Of a DNA stretch of 64,000 nucleotides, positions 42,652 through 51,500 are shown piece after piece. The stretch covers positions 868,001 to 932,000 of the forward strand of contig NZ_JBGFSP010000003.1 in the NCBI RefSeq assembly GCF_041227145.1. Direction: 5' to 3'. The position numbers and the translations under genes are program-made. The notes beneath the pieces were generated by a model. The model had not been told where the DNA came from. It saw only the letters and a program-made list of their open reading frames with translations, and did no database searches. The stretch is from Bacteroides sp. AN502(2024). Lineage in GTDB: Bacteria > Bacteroidota > Bacteroidia > Bacteroidales > Bacteroidaceae. The stretch's first letter is position 1, and each line of letters begins with the position of its first letter.

Positions 42652-43905
42652 TTATTCACAACACTTACTATTCATAAGTTCATTTACTGTTCTTTTCAAA
42701 TCTTCCCCTCTAAGATCTACTGCTATAATTTTCCTGTCCTCATCAAGCAAAAAGTTTGCAGGCAAACGAGTAATTCCAAATAGATCTTTTAACATGTTTG
42801 CTTCTGTTGTTCCGGGTATAGCATTGACGTGAATAAATAATTGTTCAGGATCAAGCCTTCCTACCGCTTTTTCCCATAATGTATACTTTTCATCAATAGA
42901 AATTGCGTAAATGTTCAATGAATCCTTATATTTTGTCCGTACTTCAAGTAATTCTGGATAACTTTTACAACAAGGGGCACACCAGCTTGCCCAAAAATCA
43001 ATAAGAATATATTTTTCCTTAATATCAAAAAGCCTTTGAGATTTTCCATTAATATCCTTCAATTCTATGTCGGTAACTTTATTCCCTAATACATAATGAG
43101 GAGACTTATTATTTGATAAAAACTCTTTGGTAGGAGAATAAAAAGACTTAAAGGATTTTGTTCGTCTTTGAATAATTTCCCTATACCTTTGAAATACAGC
43201 TTCTCCTTTTTCTGTAGCAGGGGCAGGAATTGAAGAAGAAAAATATTGTTTAACAGATTCGCTATCAGGAAAACGTTTAAGCATTACGTTCTCTAAACTA
43301 TCTAACAACTCTTTAGGAATAGTATTATCATCACGCATAACAAGTAGTTTAGTACAATAGTTTTGTGCTGATTTTGTCTCTTTCAAGAATTGGAGTTGAT
43401 GCCCTATAGCTCGAAATTCCGTGTAATATTGTATACTATCCATTATATTCTTATATATAGCACTATCTTTCATATTTATCAATGCACTCCCTAATTGCTC
43501 AATTTTTTGATTAAGCCACTTACGTTCTTTTACATATTTATATTGTTCCATTGTACCAATAGAACCGACTGTCAAAGGGAATCTAGAAGTTTCCGAGGTT
43601 GCATACACTGTGACATGCTCTTCCGGTTCCAATATAAGTTCCATTTGTAAAGGCCCCTTTTTTTCAAAAGTTATCCAACTCATAAAACAATCATTTTCCA
43701 TTTCTTTTTCAAAATAGAAAGTTTGTTGTCCCTTTTCTAAAAAGAATGAATCTACTAAACATTCATTTTCTATAAGAAAAAACCAGTATATCCATTGAGA
43801 ATCAATAGTAAACTCATCATTTACTATTCCTTTTATCTGTATCGTTTTTTTATTTAATGTAAAAGAAGAACAGAGGATACACAATAATAACAGTCTAAAT
43901 TTCAT
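42652..43905 (-). CDS. TlpA-type thioredoxin-fold protein with N-terminal DUF4369-like domain
   Basis: 417 residues with a signal peptide (MKFRLLLLCILCSSF). The N-terminal 100 residues are beta-rich as in DUF4369, then comes a helical linker, then a redoxin domain (about 275-410) with active-site WCAPC in LIDFWASWCAPCCKSYPE. It should work as a periplasmic, membrane-attached thiol-disulfide reductant. It lies between the two precursor genes, so it may handle cysteines of the peptide. Confidence 0.9.
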   Translation of the reverse strand: MKFRLLLLCILCSSFTLNKKTIQIKGIVNDEFTIDSQWIYWFFLIENECLVDSFFLEKGQQTFYFEKEMENDCFMSWITFEKKGPLQMELILEPEEHVTVYATSETSRFPLTVGSIGTMEQYKYVKERKWLNQKIEQLGSALINMKDSAIYKNIMDSIQYYTEFRAIGHQLQFLKETKSAQNYCTKLLVMRDDNTIPKELLDSLENVMLKRFPDSESVKQYFSSSIPAPATEKGEAVFQRYREIIQRRTKSFKSFYSPTKEFLSNNKSPHYVLGNKVTDIELKDINGKSQRLFDIKEKYILIDFWASWCAPCCKSYPELLEVRTKYKDSLNIYAISIDEKYTLWEKAVGRLDPEQLFIHVNAIPGTTEANMLKDLFGITRLPANFLLDEDRKIIAVDLRGEDLKRTVNELMNSKCCE

Positions 43906-44040
43906 ATCTCACAATTTTATGAAAGGGGATAAATATCACCTATACTTCAAAAACTATATATAGATATTTTTATATACTACTAAACATAGTACTAAAAATT
44001 AGCTATTTGATGAATAGATATTTACCCCTTATCCTTTTAT

Positions 44041-44328
44041 TTATCTACACGAAACTCCAAAACTCTCTACTCCTTGCTTAGATAAAGTTTCTCTCACTTT
44101 CTGACTAGCTTCCCTGCAGGTTCTTGCACAAACAGCACCCAATTCGACAGTTGTTTCCGGATCTCCATATGTGGGACCGACAAAATCAGCCATACAATAA
44201 AATAAATATTCTCCTTGGGAGTACCATGAAGACTCTGTGTATTCCGCATGTCCTCCCACAACATTTCTCATCTCAAAGTCACTCATTTCATGAAACTCTT
44301 TTAGTTTCAGTTTACTTAACTTTTTCAT
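44041..44328 (-). CDS. GG-leader peptide precursor (TIGR04149-like, Bacteroidales)
   Basis: 95 residues. The leader MKKLSKLKLKEFHEMSDFEM continues RNVVGG, a double-glycine leader of the GG-Bacteroidales kind cut by C39 peptidases. The predicted core of 69 residues starts HAEYTESSWYSQGEYLFYCM, has four Cys (YCM, VCART, TCREA, SCR) and no transmembrane part. Cys pairing would fit the VKOR-type and thioredoxin-type neighbours. Its cognate exporter is truncated, so secretion would need another C39 exporter. Confidence 0.88.
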   Translation of the reverse strand: MKKLSKLKLKEFHEMSDFEMRNVVGGHAEYTESSWYSQGEYLFYCMADFVGPTYGDPETTVELGAVCARTCREASQKVRETLSKQGVESFGVSCR

Positions 44329-44442
44329 ACAATTATAAATTAAATGATGTTACAGTTTTTTCTTACTCTGTAACTTTAGCAATGTTTATTTAGGACCGAT
44401 CTCTAAATCAATAAAAAGGTTCCTCGCCTTGTTCTCTTGCAT

Positions 44443-45603
44443 TTATATACTGCATAGTGAATATAGTTTCTTAAGTTGTTCATTATCTCTAATTTCTATA
44501 AATTCCCATGTTTGATTTGGATAGACTAGTATACAATGAGGTACTCCAACAACAAAATATTTATCCTCAATATTTTTAATATCCTTGTATGCCAATAAGG
44601 TACGCCATGGAATCTTTTCTTTATAAATTAGTTGCTGAAAAGAAGCACCTTCATTTTCCTCATCCAAAGATATATAGGTAATATCTAAGCAAGAATTTAA
44701 ATCCTTGTAAATCTGCTTTAAAAGAGGAATTTCCTCTATACAAGCATGACACCATGAAGCTGTAAATACAAGTAAATTATATTTTAAACTATCTTGAACA
44801 ATATTTTCATAACCTGCATTGTCGAATGTTGGCAGAGAGCTATTTGAGAATTTTGAATATAAATAACGCTCTATCTTTTCACCCCAATGGGTATTTTTAG
44901 AGCTATCAGAAAGATTTTGGTAAATACTCAATACATCTTCTTTGGTCTTAAAAAGATAAAGTGAAGAAGCAAGGCTACTTATCAAATACCAAGAATCCGG
45001 ATATTTCTGTGATAATCTCACATACTGTTTCATATATTCATCATAAGAAATATCTTCATTCCTAGAATTAAGGAAAGCACAAAAAAAAGGGTCTTGTGAT
45101 CTAACGGTAATATCTGAATTATCCTCTTTGAGAACTAGTTTAAAATCTTCATCAACAAGCTCTCCCAACATAATCGTATCTTTTTCCCCTATTTTAGTAA
45201 AGAAATACTCATTCGGGAATATACTTTCTCCTACATAAATTGCATGAATATAGTTATTTCTGCCTTGTACGCCAATATTACCAATAACGTTCTTCTTACC
45301 ATTAACCTCATGAAGAAATCTTATCGATTTAGATTGTTTGTTTATATAATCGTATTTAGATAATTTTAAACGCATATCAGTAGAATTATGGATTATACTA
45401 TCAGGTATCGTAAATTCCCATGTAAATTCACTTGTTTTTTCTCCGGAAAAAAACAAATACCTATCTTGGGTACACTCAAGAATATATAAAGAATCAAAAG
45501 GCGCATTCTCTAACGTAACATATAGTTTATAATTATCGGAATGTGAAATAGCTTGACAGGAAATTAATATCCATATCAACAGAAGCGAATATACTTTTTT
45601 CAT
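44443..45603 (-). CDS. Thioredoxin-fold lipoprotein
   Basis: 386 residues. The lipobox is LLIWILISC. Beta-rich N-terminal domain, helical middle, and a C-terminal thioredoxin-like domain with active site WCHAC in LVFTASWCHACIEEIPLL and the cis-Pro segment VVGVPHCILV. It probably acts in the periplasm as a thiol oxidoreductase. It overlaps the VKOR-type fragment upstream by four bases (one operon). Confidence 0.85.
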   Translation of the reverse strand: MKKVYSLLLIWILISCQAISHSDNYKLYVTLENAPFDSLYILECTQDRYLFFSGEKTSEFTWEFTIPDSIIHNSTDMRLKLSKYDYINKQSKSIRFLHEVNGKKNVIGNIGVQGRNNYIHAIYVGESIFPNEYFFTKIGEKDTIMLGELVDEDFKLVLKEDNSDITVRSQDPFFCAFLNSRNEDISYDEYMKQYVRLSQKYPDSWYLISSLASSLYLFKTKEDVLSIYQNLSDSSKNTHWGEKIERYLYSKFSNSSLPTFDNAGYENIVQDSLKYNLLVFTASWCHACIEEIPLLKQIYKDLNSCLDITYISLDEENEGASFQQLIYKEKIPWRTLLAYKDIKNIEDKYFVVGVPHCILVYPNQTWEFIEIRDNEQLKKLYSLCSI

Positions 45604-46091
45604 AAACTATGTTTTATATCACTTTTAGAGAATAATGAACAAATTTTATCAGCCACATTACTATGGATATTGATTTGCTTCTCTACCAAAAGATAACCAA
45701 TATATACTCCTGCTAAATTTAGTATCAACAAGAGGAATAGCCCGGCATTTTGAAGAATATGATTTTCATAAAGTGCTATACCTGTCAAAACGATCCCTGC
45801 TAGCAACAATAAAACTTTTTGAATAGAGGTTGCCAACTCTTCCTTTCTATGCTGCTTATATCCGGATTCAATTGAGTTTTCATCAGCTTCTTCGACAAGC
45901 AATGTTCCCGACCATATATAGAAAAAATCGTCTATACGAATCGTGAGATCTTTTTTATGCCATAAATAACTGATTTTTTCTTTGGAAAGTTCGTTAAAGT
46001 ATGCATTAGCATGCTTATTTGTATACTTTACATCTAATAAAGAAAGTATAGACGTTAAAGTATTGGTGGGTTGTTTAGAAAGTATTGTCAT
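45600..46091 (-). pseudogene. Fragment of a C39/VKOR-type membrane protein
   Basis: 163 residues. The N-terminal part (ILSLLDVKYTNKHANAYFNE, IRIDDFFYIWSGTLLVEE) and two membrane helices (KVLLLLAGIVLTGIALYE, AGLFLLLILNLAGVYIGYLL) followed by DKICSLFSKSDIKHSL match the beginning of Bacteroidales VKOR-family proteins, which are about 500 residues. It ends where the VKOR core with its CxxC would continue, and the C39-like N-terminal domain is also shortened. Thus it is a remnant of a disulfide-forming enzyme. It is the first gene of the peptide operon. Confidence 0.75.
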
Positions 46092-46324
46092 ATATAATTC
46101 ATATTAGCCTAACATCTAAAGCATAATTTTTTTAAGGTGCACAAATTAAGTTCTTTTGAAATAAATATCTGTGCTCTATCGTGCCAAAGTTTAAATAAAA
46201 TACAATTGTAAAATTAGAGCACAACAGAAGTAATTAGAGCAAAAATTAAATGTCTGATTATCAAACAACAATATAATTCACTGTCTCATTAAAGCACAAG
46301 TAGGTAGACAAACCAATTCTTATT
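46092..46324. other. Upstream region of the peptide operon
   Basis: 230 bases without a gene. It holds the SusC-like regulator motif described separately; the similarity to the SusC upstream region continues past it (ATTATCA and GCACAAG words at matching distances). Confidence 0.5.
46180..46244 (-). promoter_or_regulatory. Regulator-site motif upstream of the peptide operon
   Basis: CGTGCCAAAG at 46180, AGAGCACAA at 46216-46224 and AGAGCAAAA at 46236-46244. The distances of 36 and 20 bases are identical to those at 38252-38318 upstream of SusC, and so is the distance to the first gene (about 125-135 bases). Confidence 0.7.
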
Positions 46325-46413
46325 AAAATTGGATAGAAATACTTTTATCTGACAAAAGGAGTATCCAAGGCTAGAAAAAGGGCAGAAACCTTATTCTCTT
46401 AGCTATGTGATCA
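46325..46413 (+). repeat. 89-bp direct repeat, left copy
   Basis: Matches 48049-48137 at 87 of 89 bases; the two differences are adjacent (GC versus AT). Contains GACAAAAGGAGTATCCAAGG. The pair encloses the XRE remnant and DUF1016 gene. Confidence 0.9.
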
Positions 46414-46726
46414 TAAACAATATATAGATAAGTTATATGTGATTAATACGATAGAAAAGTGGAATGGTTCTCCTTTGAAGAATAAGCAAAGCTGGATTTT
46501 AACGAGTATAACTTTCGTAAACCATAATAATTATAAAAGTGTGCAAGTTTTGTACTGAAAATATTGCTTACAAGGAATGGAGCTAATGTTTTTGTTTTTG
46601 AAGAGTCAGAATAATAAAAACGCTCAATAATTGTAAAAGTCAAATACACAAGTGTTTTTTGAATAAAAGTACTCATATTGTCAATCATTTTATATATCTT
46701 TGCATTTAAATTAAAGAATATTGCGA
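46414..46726. other. Left part of the nuclease cassette, no clear gene
   Basis: A minus-strand frame of 81 codons exists at 46443-46688 but is low-complexity and I do not support it. A -7-like TATCTTTG lies at 46695-46702, 24 bases before the XRE remnant. Confidence 0.4.
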
Positions 46727-46889
46727 ATGAAAGATTTGAATCGCATCAAAGTTGTGCTTGTTGAAAAGAAACGAACGGCTAAGTGGCTTGCTGAGGAATT
46801 TGGAAAGAATCCTGCCACCTCTGTATACATTAGACAAGATTGCAATGCTGCTCGACATTGACAGACGAAAACTCATAACTAACTGGTAA
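46727..46889 (+). pseudogene. XRE-type helix-turn-helix gene, frameshifted and internally deleted
   Basis: The reading starts MKDLNRIKVVLVEKKRTAKW then LAEEFGKNPAT, a normal XRE N-terminus. After this the frame changes to an early TGA, while the shifted frame continues YTLDKIAMLLDIDRRKLITN, the normal C-terminal helix. The recognition helix in between is missing. Such XRE genes usually precede DUF1016 nuclease genes, as here. Confidence 0.8.
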
Positions 46890-46900
46890 AGATTAAAGCT

Positions 46901-47968
46901 GTGACAGATATTATACAAATTCAAGAATCCGAGTATGATGCAATTCTGCGACAGGCTGTCGCAGTTATTGACCGGACAAGAGCAATAGTGGCAACAACAG
47001 TATGTTCTGCAATTGGTACTGCTCATTGGGAAATAGGAAAGTTGCTACACAACACAAAAGTTGAAAGTAAACATGGAAGTGGTGTGGTCAATCGCTTGTC
47101 TTATGATTTGAAACAACGTTACCCACAGATGGGTGTTTCTCCAAGAAATCTGTGGGACATGAAGAAATTTTATGAGCGCTTCTGTAACAGCGATCCAAAA
47201 CTGCGACAGGTTGTCGCAGTTTTACCATGGGGACATATACTGACCTTGATGCGCAAATTCGGTGAAGATGACAATGCCATATTATATTATGCCCAGGAAA
47301 TCACATCAAAAGGCTGGAACCGTGAGCTTCTATCAAGTGCTATCTCTCTGAAAATACACATGAGAAAGAACGAACTATCGGACAATAATTTCAAGCAAGC
47401 GTTACCTGCTACACAGGCGATGTTTGCTAATGAAGTGTTCAGAAGCGGTTATAATCTGGGATTTCTTGGTATCAAAGACCCTATATTGGAAACAGAACTT
47501 GAAGCTCGATTGGTAGAAAAAGTAAAGCAATTCCTTTTAGAGCTGGGCAAGGGCTTCACCTATATTGGCAATCAGTATGTGCTCGAATACAACGGAAAAC
47601 GGAGCAAAGTTGACATGCTTTTCTTTCATCGTGAGCTGCATTGCCTTGTAGCTATTGATTTGAAGATTGGCGAGTTTAAGCCGGAATATGCAGGTAAGAT
47701 GAACTACTACTTGTCATTACTTGACCGTTTGGAACGCAGAGCAGATGAAAACCGTTCTATCGGCATCATTTTATGCGCCGAGAAAGATCGTGTGGAAGTG
47801 GAACTGGCATTGGAAGATATAGGTAAACCTATTGGTGTCGCTGATTATCAACTGATAGTTCCACAGGAAAAACTAAAGAAAATAATAGCAGAAGAAGTAG
47901 AGGCCTTCGGGAAGGAACTTCCTCTTCGTACTGAAACGGAAGAGGGTGTCAAACAAGAAGGGAAATGA
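46901..47968 (+). CDS. DUF1016/YhcG-type PD-(D/E)XK nuclease
   Basis: 355 residues from GTG 46901. The N-terminal half (SAIGTAHWEIGKLLHNTKVE, YPQMGVSPRNLWDMKKFY) is DUF1016_N. The C-terminal nuclease has VDMLFFHRELHCLVAIDLKIG with the acidic residues and DLK of the PD-(D/E)XK core, and ends normally. Related genes often sit in restriction-modification and defence clusters. The gene appears intact although its XRE partner is broken. Confidence 0.9.
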   Translation: MTDIIQIQESEYDAILRQAVAVIDRTRAIVATTVCSAIGTAHWEIGKLLHNTKVESKHGSGVVNRLSYDLKQRYPQMGVSPRNLWDMKKFYERFCNSDPKLRQVVAVLPWGHILTLMRKFGEDDNAILYYAQEITSKGWNRELLSSAISLKIHMRKNELSDNNFKQALPATQAMFANEVFRSGYNLGFLGIKDPILETELEARLVEKVKQFLLELGKGFTYIGNQYVLEYNGKRSKVDMLFFHRELHCLVAIDLKIGEFKPEYAGKMNYYLSLLDRLERRADENRSIGIILCAEKDRVEVELALEDIGKPIGVADYQLIVPQEKLKKIIAEEVEAFGKELPLRTETEEGVKQEGK

Positions 47969-48048
47969 CACTGCCGAGGCAATGATTCAACTTGCCTTAT
48001 GTAAAATCATGCTTAACAAATTTATTGGATAATTTTTAAACAATTTCT

Positions 48049-48137
48049 AAAATTGGATAGAAATACTTTTATCTGACAAAAGGAGTATCCAAGGCTAGAA
48101 AAAGGATAGAAACCTTATTCTCTTAGCTATGTGATCA
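48049..48137 (+). repeat. 89-bp direct repeat, right copy
   Basis: Second copy of the repeat at 46325-46413, same orientation. Confidence 0.9.
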
Positions 48138-48162
48138 ATTTATGATTATACGCAATTATGCG

Positions 48163-48227
48163 CAGGGAATACTAATATGTGATGCTGTGTTACTTCGATC
48201 CAATGGCAAAGTTAGAAATGAAGGTAT
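48163..48227 (+). repeat. 65-bp block A, right copy
   Basis: About 56 of 65 bases match 38500-38564. TGTGTTACTTCGATCCAATGG is the best-conserved core. Confidence 0.75.
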
Positions 48228-48290
48228 TAGCTAAGAGGATAATCAAATTAGCTCATTAGCAAAATAATTTTAGCTAATAGCTAATCATAA
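48224..48290. repeat. Hairpin array with TTAGCTAA words
   Basis: ATTAGCTCATTAGC and GCTAATAGCTAAT form a stem with one bulge, preceded by TTAGCTAA. It stands after block A just as the TAAAGC array does at 38574, but in a different sequence. Confidence 0.65.
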
Positions 48291-48532
48291 TCTTCCTAAT
48301 ATTTGCAGACAATCATTGGGACGTTTATTTCAAAAATGCTAAATGATTAAAACAAACTTTGCGATGATTGTAGACGGTACAAAACTTTAGTATTATAGTT
48401 CTGTACGTGAAGGATAGCAGATACTACTCCCCATTATTAGCAAAATTATCAACCATATTTTTCTGCCATTCATTACCTTTATTAATATCCATCACATTCA
48501 CATTTATATTGATTAGTTACCGCCAACACCAC
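48291..48532. other. Intergenic, no supported feature
   Basis: 240 A/T-rich bases downstream of the regulator gene; open frames here are short or antisense to it. Confidence 0.4.
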
Positions 48533-51500
48533 TTATATATCCCCATTCTCTACCTGTACCACATCGGAATTATTCTTCCTGCGAAAATCTTTCGGTGTCA
48601 TCCCAAACTTCCGGGTAAATTCTTTGTAGAAATAGGAACGGCTGGAGATACCTACAGCCGTAATGACGTCTTGAATGGAAAGCTCTTCATTCTGCAAAAG
48701 GCGGGCAGCTTTCTCCATGCGATAATTTTTAATCAGGTCGCTAGGAGAAACAGGAGAGATTTCTTTAAATCTACGATAGAATTGACGCGGACTTATAGAC
48801 ATACAATCGGCAATCAACGTAGTACCAAGATCTTCTTTATCAAGATTCTGTTCGATCACCCGTAATAGTTTTCGAATAAAGTCTGCCTGCTCTGATGTCG
48901 TATAGGTAAACAGCCCGGACAATTCTCCCAAATCCTCCAAATAAATCTGCGCAGGTTCCCGTCTGCCATAGATAGCTTTATTCACCGCCTCTTTCAAAAA
49001 AAGAATATCATAAGGCAATACGATATAAGAATCTGACCATAAAATCAATTCACGCTGAATGGCTGAACTGGCTTTCCATGTCAGCATCGGAATAAAAACA
49101 GTTTTCGACAACACGGAACGATTCTTTCCTACATATTCCATAAAAGAACTTTCGGCCTCTGTATACATCGCCATATCAACTAGAAAGACTGCGGGAGCGG
49201 ATTGACTAATTTCATCAAATGCGGTTTGCACACTCTTGACAACAGAGACGCAATATTTCTCTGAGAGCAGCCCTGTTATTAACCAAACCATTTCTTCCCG
49301 ATCCTCTAACAGTAAGATTGTCATCTTTTCTTTTGACTGTTCTTCTGTTAATGCCGCAGGCGTAAAGACAAGGGTCAGACTACAACAACCGGATTCCATT
49401 ACTTTATAATGTAGAGAGGTATGGAGTTGTTCCAAAGCAGATTGCACAAAACAAAGCATCAATTGGCTACTAAATGAGTGATCGATATCTTTTTTATCAG
49501 GTACAGAACACTGCGTACCAGTCAGCTGTTCATACAAATTTTTAAGTATATCATTGGCGGCAGACGACAATGTTAACCACATTGTTTCCTCCTTTTCCTG
49601 CGCATCAATTGTGACTTCTGACGATTTTGACTGTAAGCAAACATATTGATAACAATAATACAAGATACAACGCAAAGCGTTCTTGTATACAGGGAAAGTA
49701 AAACCAACAGAAATGGATGAATGCAGGGAAGAAGTATCAACCCCTTGTCCCTGCAATGTATGCAACACCTCCATTGATAATTCTTGCATACACATGCGAG
49801 CGGAAAGGATAAAAGTAGTAGGATAGAAATGCTTCAACTTCTCCGAATGGAGCGTTTCCGGACGGAACAGGGTAGCCATAGCAGTTTCCCGTATCAACTC
49901 AACCTGTTGATTCCGTTGCTCGTAAGAAGTATTTTCTGCACGCAATTGATCGCAAGCATGATAAATAAGTGTAAAACTATCAAGCAATTCTCGGCTATAA
50001 GTAACATGTCCTGTTACACTCTGTTGACTTTCGGTATGAAGTAACCGTTTCAATATTCTTTCATGAAGGAAATATCTGCGAATCAAATAAAACAGATAGC
50101 CAGCAAGGAGGGTTAACACCAAAAGATAAAAGAGATAAGCCCATACTGACTGATACCAAGGAGGAAGAATATGTATAGGAATAGAAAATAATTTATATTC
50201 CGTATCGAACACATCTTTCCTATAACGGACTTTAAAAATATAATCACCTGCAGGAACATCAGTATATGAAGCCTCATTGATGCTGCTGAATGAAGTCCAT
50301 TGATTTTCATATTCTTCCAGGATGAATGAATATTCCACTTCTTCACCGGTTAAATAATCAGGCACGACAAAAGAGAGAGAAAAAGAAGCGGCGTCTCCGT
50401 CCAGTTGCAAACTTTTTCCGTCGGCTGCATAATAATCGCCTAAACTTACTTCCTTGCGCCCTATCCACAGACGACGCAGCAAGATGTCGGGGTAAAATTC
50501 GGGGGCTGCCGCCACCTTACGGTCCAGATAAAGTAATCCGTTAATACCTCCAAAGAAAAGACTGCCTGTATAAGGGCATTGGTAATAAGCGTCATCGCTG
50601 AACTCACCAATCTGTACACCAGCTGTATAATAATAATCGTGCGATGCACCATTTTGGGGATTATATTTGATAAGTCCGCGATTAGTTCCTAACCAAAGAA
50701 AACCATTCCCATCTTCCAGTACGCCATGTATCATATCATTAAGTAGCCCCTGCTCTCTACCGATATAGCTAGCCTGTATTTTCTTCTCACAAAAGGTTAG
50801 ACAAACCAAACCAGAAGTAGTTCCTACATACATTTTACCATCTTGAGCCCAATGCAAACTTAATATATCATCCACCGATTTATGAAGCATCTCCTTCAAA
50901 GATATAACCTGATATTCTTCCGTCCGTTTATCAAAACGGACAAGTCCTTTTTCTCGGCTTCCTAACCATAAAATAGAATCACCTTCTGCCAACATGGGAT
51001 AGAACATCGTAATTTCCTGTTGTTCATGAAAGAAATGATAGCGTTTCTGTTTTCGCACACTGATAGTTTTCGAGCCTTTTTCTATTATCAACTTATAAAA
51101 TCCCACTCCTGCCGTAACAGCATAGAGCACACTATCGCTTCCTTCATAAATATCATGTATCTCGATAGGTGGATAATCTAAAGCATTTTCTACTTGATGT
51201 ATCTCGTCATCTTTAAATGAGTAATAATACAATCCCGGATTTCCGGCTCCAATCCAAAACCTATCGCTGTAGCGACTTTGTACCAATTTATAAACATGGA
51301 ACTCCTGATCCCATTTCACATACGAAGATATAGACTGCTTTTTCCCGGGAGAATAAGCTGTAGCATCTACAAGCATGTTCTTGTCTGCATCCCGAAAATT
51401 AGGCAGATGCAAAAGTCCATCTCCTTTTGTTCCAAACCATAATCCTCCATACTTATCAGTCATGACCGAACGTACCTGCCGGCTCAAATTAGTCGACATA

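Noticed and set aside
46443..46688. 81-codon minus-strand frame in the nuclease cassette
   Set aside because: Low-complexity residues, no plausible domain, no promoter or partner; probably chance.
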